A DNA stretch of 64,000 nt. Source: DATFVA01 sp963711455 (GTDB lineage Bacteria > Bacteroidota > Ignavibacteria > Ignavibacteriales > Ignavibacteriaceae). Location: positions 186,001 through 250,000 of the forward strand of contig CAVQEH010000010.1 in assembly GCA_963711455.1 (NCBI GenBank), read 5' to 3'. This document shows, in pieces, positions 35,737 to 44,998 of the stretch. Position numbers and translations under genes: made by a program. Below the pieces are notes generated by a model. It was not told the DNA's origin. It worked only from the letters and a program-made list of their open reading frames with translations, and did no database searches. Within the stretch, counting starts at the first letter, position 1; each line of letters starts with the position of its first letter.

Positions 35737-38463
35737 ATGAAAACCTTTTTATATCTTACCTTAACCTGGTTTTGCTTTTCTCTTTTTGGTTACTCACAAA
35801 ATTTCAAATTAGTAAAAATTTACTTAAACAATCCTCAGGATATAATAACTATCAGTTCAACAGGCGCTGACCCTGAAGACGGAACGACCAATAAAGATAA
35901 TGATCTCACTATTTTTATGAGTGATGATGAATTCGCTAAGCTTCAAATGAGCAATCTGAATTATGTTGTATTAATTGATGACTGGTTTAAATATTATAAT
36001 TCTCTTCCCGTTCTTAAAAAGGAAGAAAAAGAATCGATTCTCAGGAAAAGTAAAGATGAGTTCAATATTGATGGATTTGGTTTTGGTTCGATGGGAGGTT
36101 TTTATACTTATGCTGAAGCCATAGCCAACCTGGATTCAATGTATGCCCAGTACCCGGATCTGATAACTCAAAAGTTTTTAGTAGGAACAACAATAGAAGG
36201 AAGAACAATCTGGGCTGTCAAGATTTCGGATAATCCAAATATAACGGAAAATGAACCTGCTGTAGGCTTTGATGCACTGATCCATGCTCGTGAACCAGCC
36301 TCAATGTCTTCTCTTATGTATTTTATGTGGTACCTGCTGGAAAACTATGGAACCGATCCGGTTGCTACTTATCTTGTAAACAACAGGGAGATTTATTGTG
36401 TTCCTGTATATAATGCTGACGGGTATGAATACAATCATCAGACTAATCCTAACGGCGGTGGAATGTGGAGAAAAAACAGGAAGAACAGCGGAGGAGGATG
36501 TTATGGGATAGACCTGAACCGTAATTACAGCTATATGTGGGGGTATGATAATATTGGTTCCAGCCCCGATCCCTGTGATGATACTTATCGTGGTTCTGGA
36601 CCTTTCTCAGAACCGGAATCCCAGGCAATAAGAGATTTTGTCACCGGCAAAAATATGCAGACATATTTCAATATGCATGCTTATGGAAATGATATTCTTT
36701 ATCCCTGGGGCTATATAAACCAGGCTTGCCCGGATGAAGAAACTTATGTTGATTTCTGTTCAGATATGGTGCAGGGAAACGGATTTGTGTATGGTACCGG
36801 AGGATACATTCTTGGTTATAATTCCAATGGTGCAGCGAGGGATTGGCTCTATGGAGAGCAAACTACAAAGAATAAAATTTTCGGTTATACAGAAGAAATA
36901 GGAACCGGTGATGATTATTTCTGGCCATCTCAATCCAGAATATTTCCGATAGCACAAAATACTATCTGGACACTCATTTATAATTCTTACGTGGCTGGCG
37001 AATATCTCAAGCTCTTAAATCCGAATTTCAGTTGCGAATATTTTCTCCCTTCAACCTTTGTTCAGATGACGCCTGAGTTTAAAAATAAAGGATTATCAAC
37101 TGCATATAATATTGCGGTTCAGCTTTCTACCCCTAGTATGTCTATAGATTTAAAAACATCCTATACAACTTTAGATTCGATTCCTGCCAGAAGCAGTGCA
37201 GCAGTATTTCCATGCTTTTCATTCATTGTTTCACCTTTTGCTCCTGTTGAAGAAGAAATTCCTCTTATTTTAACAACGAAAGTAAATGATGAAATTAATT
37301 CAATTGATACTGTAAATATTATTATCGGTTACCCTGATTACGTATTTCGTGATACTACAGATGATCCTACAAATTTATGGACTATTACTGCCACACCTTC
37401 TAATCCCCATTGGGAAGCAACCACATCAACTTTTTACACTCCGCCAGCCTGTTTTACAGACAGCAAGAGCGGAAACTATTCGAATAATGCTACTGTGACA
37501 ATGACACTTACTAATGCGATTGACTTGTCTCAATATAACAATCCTATTCTTTCATTCTGGACAAAGTTCGATCTTGAACCAGGCTATGATTACGGGCAGG
37601 TTGAAGTATCTTCTAACAATGGATCAACGTGGACTTCTCTTCAGGGAGATTATACGATTCCCGGCTCAGGAAATTTCCAGCCGCCGGGAGAACCTCTTTA
37701 CAACGGAACTCAAATTGATTGGGTTCACGAAGAGATAAGTCTCGCTTCTTATGCAAGCAGTTCGGTTAAATTAAGGTTTCAGTTAAATAGTGATTATGGT
37801 ATTACTGCCGATGGCTGGTATGTTGATGATATTGGTGTAAAAGTTTATACTGCCATTCCTGTAGAGCTTACTTCTTTTACTGCTGTTCATAAAGATGTTG
37901 AAGTTGTTTTAAATTGGAGTACTGCCTCTGAAACAAATGACAAGGGCTTTGCTGTAGAGCGATCCGCTGAATCGCTCAAATCAGAACCTGCCTACCGGCA
38001 GGCAGGTTGGGAAAGGATTGGATTCGTTGAAGGAAAAGGAACTACAACTGAAACGAACAGCTATTCATTTATTGATAAAAACATTTTAGACGGAAAACTT
38101 TATTATAGACTTAAACAAATTGATTATGACGGTACATTCAAGATATATGGTCCTGTAGAAGTAAATATCGGGTTACCTTTAACATTTCATCTTGGGCAGA
38201 ATTACCCTAATCCATTTAATCCAATAACGAATATCGAATACCGGATTCCGAATAAAGAATTTGTTTCATTGAAAGTTTATGATGTTTTAGGTAATGAAGT
38301 AGCAACACTGGTTAACGAAGAAAAATCGGCAGGAAGATACGAAGTAATATTTGACGGAAGCAATCTGCCTGCCGGCAAAGCAGGACTGTCAAGTGGAGTT
38401 TATATCTACAGAATAACTGCAGGAGATTATTCAGCATCCAAGAAACTTATGCTCTTGAAATAA
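35737..38463 (+). CDS. T9SS-secreted M14-family zinc carboxypeptidase
   Basis: A 908-residue secreted peptidase. The M14 domain (about residues 115-430) shows the zinc pair in HAREPASMSSL (HxxE), the substrate Arg region LNRNYSYMWG, the third zinc His in FNMHAYGNDIL and the catalytic Glu in TEEIGTGDD. A beta domain, an MAM-like region, a linker and the sorting tail (GQNYPNPFNPITNIEYRIP to KKLMLLK) follow. The linker near residues 740-757 and the tail near 876-883 carry in-frame palindromic inserts (see repeats at 37957-38008 and 38365-38384). ATG 35737 is preferred over GTG 35731. Confidence 0.9.
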   Translation: MKTFLYLTLTWFCFSLFGYSQNFKLVKIYLNNPQDIITISSTGADPEDGTTNKDNDLTIFMSDDEFAKLQMSNLNYVVLIDDWFKYYNSLPVLKKEEKESILRKSKDEFNIDGFGFGSMGGFYTYAEAIANLDSMYAQYPDLITQKFLVGTTIEGRTIWAVKISDNPNITENEPAVGFDALIHAREPASMSSLMYFMWYLLENYGTDPVATYLVNNREIYCVPVYNADGYEYNHQTNPNGGGMWRKNRKNSGGGCYGIDLNRNYSYMWGYDNIGSSPDPCDDTYRGSGPFSEPESQAIRDFVTGKNMQTYFNMHAYGNDILYPWGYINQACPDEETYVDFCSDMVQGNGFVYGTGGYILGYNSNGAARDWLYGEQTTKNKIFGYTEEIGTGDDYFWPSQSRIFPIAQNTIWTLIYNSYVAGEYLKLLNPNFSCEYFLPSTFVQMTPEFKNKGLSTAYNIAVQLSTPSMSIDLKTSYTTLDSIPARSSAAVFPCFSFIVSPFAPVEEEIPLILTTKVNDEINSIDTVNIIIGYPDYVFRDTTDDPTNLWTITATPSNPHWEATTSTFYTPPACFTDSKSGNYSNNATVTMTLTNAIDLSQYNNPILSFWTKFDLEPGYDYGQVEVSSNNGSTWTSLQGDYTIPGSGNFQPPGEPLYNGTQIDWVHEEISLASYASSSVKLRFQLNSDYGITADGWYVDDIGVKVYTAIPVELTSFTAVHKDVEVVLNWSTASETNDKGFAVERSAESLKSEPAYRQAGWERIGFVEGKGTTTETNSYSFIDKNILDGKLYYRLKQIDYDGTFKIYGPVEVNIGLPLTFHLGQNYPNPFNPITNIEYRIPNKEFVSLKVYDVLGNEVATLVNEEKSAGRYEVIFDGSNLPAGKAGLSSGVYIYRITAGDYSASKKLMLLK
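37957..38008. repeat. Two palindromic repeats inserted in frame in the M14 peptidase gene
   Basis: GAGCGAT (37957-37963) and ATCGCTC (37971-37977) form one palindrome; AACCTGCC (37985-37992) and GGCAGGTT (38001-38008) form another. Together they encode a stretch absent from the other T9SS linkers. The first resembles the inverted copy of the palindrome at 52604-52624 (18 of 19 bases); the second resembles 59704-59725. Confidence 0.75.
38365..38384. repeat. In-frame insert CTGCCTGCCGGCAAAGCAGG, copy 1
   Basis: CCTGC and GCAGG form a short hairpin. The insert adds about seven residues (PAGKAGL) inside the otherwise conserved GSN-LSSGVYIYR of the sorting domain. An identical copy sits at the same place in the next gene (40314-40333). 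Confidence 0.75.
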
Positions 38464-38513
38464 CAGATAATATTAATTGTAAAAATCAGGAGGAGAATAT
38501 AGAAGGGAATGAA

Positions 38514-40412
38514 ATGATAATGAAGAAATCCATATTACTAACGATATTGTTAGTGGTAGTTATTTCTCAAATGGTTTTCTCCCAATGGTCAGCAGACCCG
38601 AACAACACTCTTATTGTTGGTTACGGATTGGATCCTCATATCTGCAGTGATAGTGCAGGAGGCTGTTATATTACTTATGATTATGATAATATTTATTATC
38701 CCCGGAAGCTCGGACTTGAAAGACTTGACAGATACGGTTATAAGCCCTGGGGTACATTAAAACAGATATTGGGGGAATTTCCTCAACAGTACAGAGCGCA
38801 AATAGCAGAAGATGGAGAAGGAGGGGTATTAATAAGTTATATAGACCGCTATGAGAATCTCCCTGAATGGACGCAAAGAGTAAGAGTGCAAAGGGCAGAC
38901 AGCAATGGTAATTTTTTATGGGGACAATATGGGATAAAAGTAACGCTTAGCACAGTAAACCAGGGCGATCATTATTTGACGTCAGATGGAGAAGGAGGAT
39001 GTGTAATATGCTGGCAGGATGTTAGCTATACATATTATATAAATAGGATAGACAATAATGGTAATAGGATCTGGGGTGATAATGGAATAACACTTCATAC
39101 TGGACCATATAATAACCAACCAAAAGTAGTAAGAGCATCAGACGGCAATTACTATGTTCAGGGTGGATCAAAAATTTACAGGATAAGGCCAAGCGGAGAA
39201 ATAGTAAGGATTGATAGCGTAATGCTTGGATATATGGTTTCAGACACAGAAGGAGGAATAGTAATAAGTGATAAAGTATGGGTGGGAATGATACCAAAGC
39301 TTGTAACTCAACGTAAAGATTCATTGGGCAATAACCTCTGGCAGGAACCTTATGTTGAGATTGTTGATAGTCTTTATATAAACACACAAATAAGGACCCA
39401 AAATAATGGCGACTATTTTTATTTTGGATGGAGTGGTGCAAAAAATGGATTTGATCGTGTTGCTCAATTTCAGGTATTAAGAGCAGATGGAAGTAAATTA
39501 TTCTCACAAGGCAGTATGCAATTGAGTGAAAACTCACCGATTGGCAGTCCTATGATAGTTCCATCAGAATTAAGTAAGACAATATTTATATGGAACGATC
39601 CCACTATCTCTTCTTCAACAATTGCGCAGAAGTATGATACTCTTGGCAATAAATTGTGGAATGAGAATGGGATTATTATTTCTTATCCTGCTATAGCTTA
39701 TGAGACCACAACTGATAGCAAGGGTGGTTTTATAACTATGGGTCCGATAAATCAATTTACAATAGTAGTTCAGCAAGTAAATAAATATGGTCAATTGGGT
39801 AATGTCATAATACCCGTAGAGTTTATCTGTTTTAATGCTGAAGTAGTAAGTAACATAGTTAAACTGAGTTGGATAACCGCAACTGAAACGAATAACCGGG
39901 GGTTTGAAATTCAGAGGTCGGAAGTCAGCAGTCAGAGATCAGTAGTCGGCAATTGGGAGAAAATTGGATTTGTTAAAGGAAATGGAACTACAACAGAACC
40001 CAAATCATATTCATTTATAAATAATAACATTTTTGATGTAATGTACAAATACCGGTTAAAGCAAATCGATTATGACGGAACATTTAAGTATTCAAAGGAA
40101 ATAGAAGTTGATGTTAATTACTCACCGAAAGAATATATACTTTACCAGAATTATCCCAACCCATTTAATCCAATAACGAATATCGAATACAGAATTCCGA
40201 ATAAAGAATTTGTTACATTAATGGTATATGATGTATTAGGGAATGAAGTAGCAACACTGGTTAACGAAGAAAAACCTGCTGGAAGATACGAAGTAATATT
40301 TGACGGAAGCAATCTGCCTGCCGGCAAAGCAGGACTGTCAAGCGGAGTTTATATCTACAGAATAACTGCAGGAGATTATTCAGCATCCAAGAAACTTATG
40401 CTCTTGAAATAA
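38514..40412 (+). CDS. T9SS-secreted protein with repeated beta-propeller-like motifs
   Basis: A 632-residue secreted protein (630 from ATG 38520). After a signal peptide ending VFSQW, residues 25-440 hold irregular repeats such as DGEGGVLISY, DGEGGCVICWQD, DTEGGIVISD and DSKGGFITMG, each followed by a segment like RVQRADSNGNFLWGQYGI; a propeller fold is likely. A linker and T9SS sorting tail follow. The last 265 bases or so are nearly identical to the end of the preceding gene, including a palindromic insert (40314-40333). Function unknown. Confidence 0.8.
   Translation: MIMKKSILLTILLVVVISQMVFSQWSADPNNTLIVGYGLDPHICSDSAGGCYITYDYDNIYYPRKLGLERLDRYGYKPWGTLKQILGEFPQQYRAQIAEDGEGGVLISYIDRYENLPEWTQRVRVQRADSNGNFLWGQYGIKVTLSTVNQGDHYLTSDGEGGCVICWQDVSYTYYINRIDNNGNRIWGDNGITLHTGPYNNQPKVVRASDGNYYVQGGSKIYRIRPSGEIVRIDSVMLGYMVSDTEGGIVISDKVWVGMIPKLVTQRKDSLGNNLWQEPYVEIVDSLYINTQIRTQNNGDYFYFGWSGAKNGFDRVAQFQVLRADGSKLFSQGSMQLSENSPIGSPMIVPSELSKTIFIWNDPTISSSTIAQKYDTLGNKLWNENGIIISYPAIAYETTTDSKGGFITMGPINQFTIVVQQVNKYGQLGNVIIPVEFICFNAEVVSNIVKLSWITATETNNRGFEIQRSEVSSQRSVVGNWEKIGFVKGNGTTTEPKSYSFINNNIFDVMYKYRLKQIDYDGTFKYSKEIEVDVNYSPKEYILYQNYPNPFNPITNIEYRIPNKEFVTLMVYDVLGNEVATLVNEEKPAGRYEVIFDGSNLPAGKAGLSSGVYIYRITAGDYSASKKLMLLK
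40314..40333. repeat. In-frame insert CTGCCTGCCGGCAAAGCAGG, copy 2
   Basis: Identical to 38365-38384, at the same codon position in the sorting domain. The shared insert shows that the two tails descend from one copy or were homogenised after insertion. Confidence 0.75.
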
Positions 40413-40434
40413 ACTGTAAGTAATTATGCATCTC

Positions 40435-40480
40435 AACCTTCGAAGTTTACGTGTGTCACAACATTTTAACTTCGAAGGTT
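40435..40480. terminator. Bidirectional hairpin between convergent genes, second copy
   Basis: AACCTTCGAAGTT (40435-40447) and AACTTCGAAGGTT (40468-40480) are exact inverted copies with a 20-base loop. It lies between the T9SS gene and PAP2, which converge; the PAP2 stop codon overlaps the right arm. The arms closely match the hairpin at 10408-10455. Confidence 0.7.
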
Positions 40481-41167
40481 CTTCCTCTCCAGCAGCGATG
40501 CAACGTACCAGCACAGCAGTGCCCAGCTTATTCCTGCAACCCAGCCTGCAAGTACATCAGTCGGATAATGAACCCCGATATAAACCCTGCTTATTCCTAT
40601 TAAAAAAGTTAACAGCAATGCAACAGAGATAATATAAATTTTTGCTTTCCGGTTTTCTTCTATTTTTGAAAGCAGGGTTGCCTGCGTTAAATAAACGATT
40701 GCCGACATCATTGAATGCCCGCTTGGAAAGCTAAGGGAATTTTCTTCAAGAAGATGAGTTACTACTGTTGGTCTTGTTCTTCCTATAAATTCTTTTAGTC
40801 CCCAAACCAAAAGTGCGCCGCCTATTGTTGCGATAAGTACAAGCCAAAGCCAGTAATATTTTTTTTGCAGCAGTAAATAAACAGCAATAATTAAAGTGAA
40901 CAAAACAATTACTGTAGCGCTTCCGAGTGAAGTGATATCTTCCATCGCATTGGTAACCCATCCGGGAAAGGCTGGCTGCGAAACATCATTTGGTTCCCTT
41001 AAAGATTTAAGAATATAATTATCAAAATGCTGTGTCTCTCCTTCAACAACTTCATTTGCAATGCTTATAAAAATTAATAGTCCTGCTACTACAGAAAGGA
41101 CTACAAGCAGTACTTTTATTTCATTTAATCCTGTTTTCTTTAAAAAATTATTGAATCCCTTCTGCAT
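40466..41167 (-). CDS. PAP2-family lipid phosphatase
   Basis: A 233-residue membrane phosphatase with the three PAP2 signatures: KEFIGRTRP near residue 122, PSGHSM near 148 and SRVYIGVHYPTDVLAG near 200, with the catalytic His residues present. There are five to six membrane helices. Members dephosphorylate phosphatidic acid, PG-phosphate or undecaprenyl diphosphate; the last would fit cell-wall lipid recycling. The substrate is not decidable from sequence. Confidence 0.92.
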   Translation of the reverse strand: MQKGFNNFLKKTGLNEIKVLLVVLSVVAGLLIFISIANEVVEGETQHFDNYILKSLREPNDVSQPAFPGWVTNAMEDITSLGSATVIVLFTLIIAVYLLLQKKYYWLWLVLIATIGGALLVWGLKEFIGRTRPTVVTHLLEENSLSFPSGHSMMSAIVYLTQATLLSKIEENRKAKIYIISVALLLTFLIGISRVYIGVHYPTDVLAGWVAGISWALLCWYVASLLERKNLRS

Positions 41168-41225
41168 AAATTATCCCGAAAATTTAATAACTTTGATTTT
41201 CCAAAGATTGATATGTATAAAATAT

Positions 41226-42065
41226 ATGAAACAGTCGCAATCATCAAATAATAATGGTCAATTAAAGACGTTGCCCCGCAAACATACTTCTTTTAAAACA
41301 AAACTTGATATCGCAAAGGACTGGCTGCCCAGATATACCGGTACTGAAATAAAAGAATTTGGTGATTACATGCTTCTCACAAATTTTCATAATTATGTAA
41401 GGTCTTTTGCAGATCAGTTTAACTGCGAGATTAAAGGAATCGGCAAACCAATGCAGACTGCTACAAACTCAAACGGATTAACAATAATAAACTTTGGTAT
41501 GGGTTCTGCAAATGCCGCTACAATTATGGATCTTCTTGTCGCGCGGAATCCGAAAGGTGTTCTGTTTCTTGGTAAATGCGGAGGATTAAAACGTTCAACT
41601 GAAATAGGACATTTTATTTTGCCAATTGCTGCGATAAGGGGAGAAGGGACAAGTGATGATTATATGCCCGAAGAAGTTCCTGCACTTCCATCTTTCAAGC
41701 TGCACAAGTTTGTTTCTGAGAAATTAATTGCAAGAAATCTTGAATATCGTACCGGGGTTATTTATACGACAAACAGAAGGGTGTGGGAGTGGGATTCCTC
41801 TTTTAAAAGTTACCTGAAAAAACTTTCAACAATCGGGATTGATATGGAAACCGCAACTCTCTTTATTGTCGGGTTAGTAAACCAGATTCCGCACGGTGCT
41901 TTACTGCTTGTGTCTGATATGCCTATGGTTCCAGAAGGAATAAAGACTTCCGAATCGGACAAAATGGTTACGGAAAATTTCTCAAACCTTCATCTTCAAT
42001 TAGGAATTGAAGCGATGACTGAAATAGGCGAGAAGGGTGAACAAATTAAGCATTTTAAGTATTAA
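41226..42065 (+). CDS. amn: AMP nucleosidase
   Basis: Hydrolyses AMP to adenine and ribose 5-phosphate. The 279-residue product is the shorter Bacteroidota-type AMP nucleosidase. It has FHNYVRSFADQF near residue 49, the phosphorylase-fold loop INFGMGSANAATIMDLL near 85, FLGKCGGLKRSTEIG near 112 and the base-binding IGIDMETATLFIVG near 205. ATG 41226 gives a sensible N-terminus; a longer open frame upstream overlaps the divergent PAP2 gene and is unlikely. Confidence 0.88.
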   Translation: MKQSQSSNNNGQLKTLPRKHTSFKTKLDIAKDWLPRYTGTEIKEFGDYMLLTNFHNYVRSFADQFNCEIKGIGKPMQTATNSNGLTIINFGMGSANAATIMDLLVARNPKGVLFLGKCGGLKRSTEIGHFILPIAAIRGEGTSDDYMPEEVPALPSFKLHKFVSEKLIARNLEYRTGVIYTTNRRVWEWDSSFKSYLKKLSTIGIDMETATLFIVGLVNQIPHGALLLVSDMPMVPEGIKTSESDKMVTENFSNLHLQLGIEAMTEIGEKGEQIKHFKY

Positions 42066-42113
42066 TGAACTTTCTTATTTATGTATGATGAATTTTGAAA
42101 AAATGGAGATATA

Positions 42114-44009
42114 ATGAAAAAATTTGTATTGATTTTTTCTATCAGTTTGATTTTTATATTCATGTTAGCTTCCTGTTCCAAAGAAGTTAAAATAAAAGGG
42201 AAGTTTTCTTGTGAACCTGAAAAACCAAAACCGGGGGAGGAGATCACGATAACATATAATCCTGACAGTTCCGGATTAAATAATGTCTCTTCGGTTGATA
42301 TGATGGCTTACATATACAATGTCGATCTTAATCTGACAAAACAAATCAGTATGCAGAAAACAAAAGACGGATGGGTAGGAAAGGTTACAACGCCGGATTC
42401 CGCAAAAGGGCTTTTAATAAAATTTAAAAATGGTGATGATGTCGATAATAATTTGAAGATTGGGTACTTAATAAATATGTATGATGCGCATGGTAATGTT
42501 CTGCCCGGAAGTTATGCAGGTTATGCTTCTGCAATTTATACGTGGGGCAGCTATTATCTTGATATGGACAGAAACTTCGATTCCTCTGCTTATTATTTCA
42601 GGAAAGATTTTGAAAAAAATCCGTCAATCAAAAATGATTTTCTCGACCCTTATCTTGGCGTATTAACAAAGCTTGACAAAAATAATGCGGCTTCAATTAT
42701 TATAAGAGAACTATCTCCGTTTCAACGCGAAGCAAAGAATCCAAAGGATTATACTTTACTTGCTGATTGGTATGAAAAAGCAGAAATGCCGATTAAAGCG
42801 AATAACTTTAAAAAGATTCTGGAAGATAAATATCCTGAAAGTGAATTTGTACAGAGAGAGAAATACCAGGAATTTTATAATGAACCTGATACCAGAAAGA
42901 AACTCAAATTGCTTAATGAGTTTGAAGAAGCTTATCCCAATAGCAAACATTTATCTACCTTTTATGATGCTATGGCTGTACAATATTTTCAGAAGAAGCA
43001 GTTTAGAACGCTAAAAGACTTTTTGGAAAGTAACGTTGGTAAGCCAACTACTTACAGGTTTTATTCCGTTGCAACTAAAATGCTGGATGATGGTAATTCA
43101 CCGGAGATTGCGTTGGCAATTGCTAAGCTTGGTGTTGATAGGGCAGGGAGTGAAGTCAACCATCCTACAGATGATAAACCAAATTATCAGAGCGAACAGG
43201 AATGGAAGGAAGACAGGGAGTATATGCTTGGTGAAAATCTTTATGCTTACGGAGAAGCGCTTTATAAATTAGGGAAGGCAAAAGATGCGGAAGATCCTGT
43301 TAAAAAAGCAAAAGATTTAACAAAGGGAAAAGAAGCAGATGTAAATCAGCTTTATGTAAGAATAATGGTTGCAAATGGTGAAAATGATGCAGCAATGGAG
43401 GAGATTGAAAACAATATCAAGCAGGGAACGGCCACTCCTGAAATGAAAGATATGCTGAAAGAAATTTATATTAAGAAGAATGGTTCTTCGGATGGATATA
43501 ATTCTTACATCGCCCAGTTTGAATCGGCTGCAAAACAAATGCTTGTTAAAAAACTTGAAAAGCAAATCATTAAACAACAGGCCCCGGATTTTACACTGCC
43601 GGATCTCGATGGAAGAAAAGTATCTCTTAAATCGTTAAAGGGAAAAACAGTTGTTGTCGATTTCTGGGCTACATGGTGCGGTCCGTGTAAAGCTTCTTTC
43701 CCGGGAATGCAGAAAGCTGTTGAATTGTATAAGGACAATAAGAATGTTCAGTTTCTGTTTGTTAATTCCTGGGAAAATGGTGGAGATAAAGCTGAAAATG
43801 CAAGACAATTTCTGACCGATACAAATTATCCTTTCCACGTGCTTCTCGATACCACTAACCAGGTAATTGAAAACTATAAGGTTAGCGGAATTCCCACAAA
43901 GTTTGTTATTGATAAAGACGGGAATATCCGTTTTATGGCTGTGGGTTTTTCGGGCAACACTGATGAACTGGTGGATGAGATATCTACTATGATATCTATG
44001 GTTAATTGA
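42114..44009 (+). CDS. Lipoprotein with a C-terminal TlpA-like thioredoxin domain
   Basis: A 631-residue lipoprotein (lipobox MLASC, Cys near residue 21). Residues 25-130 form a beta domain. Residues 135-480 are helical and TPR-like, with repeated KNPKDYTLLADWYEKA and YPNSKHLSTFYDAMAV segments. Residues 485-631 are an AhpC/TSA-Redoxin domain with QAPDFTLPDLDGRKVSLKSL and the active site DFWATWCGPCKASFPGM (CxxC near 522). It is probably a periplasmic thiol-disulfide oxidoreductase. It is followed by a strong terminator. Confidence 0.88.
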   Translation: MKKFVLIFSISLIFIFMLASCSKEVKIKGKFSCEPEKPKPGEEITITYNPDSSGLNNVSSVDMMAYIYNVDLNLTKQISMQKTKDGWVGKVTTPDSAKGLLIKFKNGDDVDNNLKIGYLINMYDAHGNVLPGSYAGYASAIYTWGSYYLDMDRNFDSSAYYFRKDFEKNPSIKNDFLDPYLGVLTKLDKNNAASIIIRELSPFQREAKNPKDYTLLADWYEKAEMPIKANNFKKILEDKYPESEFVQREKYQEFYNEPDTRKKLKLLNEFEEAYPNSKHLSTFYDAMAVQYFQKKQFRTLKDFLESNVGKPTTYRFYSVATKMLDDGNSPEIALAIAKLGVDRAGSEVNHPTDDKPNYQSEQEWKEDREYMLGENLYAYGEALYKLGKAKDAEDPVKKAKDLTKGKEADVNQLYVRIMVANGENDAAMEEIENNIKQGTATPEMKDMLKEIYIKKNGSSDGYNSYIAQFESAAKQMLVKKLEKQIIKQQAPDFTLPDLDGRKVSLKSLKGKTVVVDFWATWCGPCKASFPGMQKAVELYKDNKNVQFLFVNSWENGGDKAENARQFLTDTNYPFHVLLDTTNQVIENYKVSGIPTKFVIDKDGNIRFMAVGFSGNTDELVDEISTMISMVN

Positions 44010-44023
44010 GTTTGTTTTTTAGA

Positions 44024-44052
44024 AATGACAGATTTCCAAAATCTGTCATTTC
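44024..44052 (+). terminator. Rho-independent terminator after the TlpA-like gene
   Basis: AAATGACAGATTT (44024-44036) and AAATCTGTCATTT (44040-44052) are exact inverted copies with a three-base loop, followed by CTTTTAATT. It lies 15 bases after the stop codon. Confidence 0.85.
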
Positions 44053-44203
44053 TTTTAATTAAGGCACCGGGCAGATGCCGTTACTCATCTGCCAGATGAA
44101 TGCCCAGATTATTAATATAATTACAACCGCTTTTATAAGGATCAAAATTCTTTTTTTCATTTGTTCAATTAAACTTTTCAAACTTTAGTAAGTTTCATAT
44201 CCC

Positions 44204-44986
44204 TTAAATTATTTTAACATTAGTTAAATCAGCATTGTAACCTTTTAACAAGGCATAAGTTATTTTATCCATCTTTGCCCCATCAAAAATTGTTTTTTTA
44301 ACCTGGGATTTGAATAATACTCCTTTTAATGTTGCATTCCTGAAAGTTGCTTTTTTTAATTCGGAATATTTAAAAATAGTTCCGATTAATTCCAGGTTAT
44401 CGAAATTGGCTTCAGATATATCGCATTTATCAAATTCAGCATTTGTAAGTTGAGAATTAGAAAAGTCTGAACCTTTCAGACTCGATTTAATAAATTTGGC
44501 TTCAGTAATATTTGCAGATGTAAAATCACATTTTTCAAGATCGGAATATTTGAATAAACTTTTGCTGAGATCTGCCTTACTAAAGTTTACATTCTTCATA
44601 TTGCTTGATACAAAAGTGCTGTTTGATATATCAGAATTATTAAAATCAGAATTTGCGAAATCGCTGAAGTCGAATTTTCCAGACTTTAAGTTAACAGAAT
44701 CGAGCTGTGAATTTTTCATAGAACTCATTGATAAATTCAAATTTATCTTCTGATGAATTTCATTTGTTTTATCAGAAATGCTTTCAATGATTTCACCTAT
44801 ATCGCCAAGTGAATTTATTGTATTCCGGTAACTGGTTTCTTCATCGAATCCTTCTTCTTTTAGATCATTGTACTTTTCCTGTAAATCGTGAAGTATTTCT
44901 TCCTTTAATTCTATAATAACCGGGTTATTTTCATACGGTTTAAAAACTTTCTCCAGGTGTTCTTTTATTTTCTGGTTAATGTCCAT
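44204..44986 (-). CDS. HAAS-domain protein with pentapeptide repeats
   Basis: A 260-residue protein. Residues 1-80 form the alpha-helical domain seen in proteins paired with PadR regulators (EELKEEILHDLQEKYNDL-like, NSLGDIGEIIESI). Residues 85-255 are about 30 pentapeptide repeats of the A/S-N/D-F/L type (SDFNNSDISNSTFVSSNMKN and so on), which fold as a right-handed beta helix. No membrane segment is visible. It is encoded 12 bases downstream of padR and is probably its co-regulated partner. The role of the helix is unknown; some pentapeptide proteins mimic DNA. Confidence 0.8.
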   Translation of the reverse strand: MDINQKIKEHLEKVFKPYENNPVIIELKEEILHDLQEKYNDLKEEGFDEETSYRNTINSLGDIGEIIESISDKTNEIHQKINLNLSMSSMKNSQLDSVNLKSGKFDFSDFANSDFNNSDISNSTFVSSNMKNVNFSKADLSKSLFKYSDLEKCDFTSANITEAKFIKSSLKGSDFSNSQLTNAEFDKCDISEANFDNLELIGTIFKYSELKKATFRNATLKGVLFKSQVKKTIFDGAKMDKITYALLKGYNADLTNVKII

Positions 44987-44998
44987 GTTTTATCTCCA

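Noticed and set aside
40426..40632. Plus-strand ORF over the convergent hairpin
   Set aside because: It runs antisense through PAP2 and contains the hairpin; no coding signs.
44086..44160. Minus-strand ORF of 24 codons, hydrophobic, starting MKKRILILIK
   Set aside because: Could be a small membrane peptide, but no ribosome-binding site and no independent support; likely by chance in AT-rich DNA.
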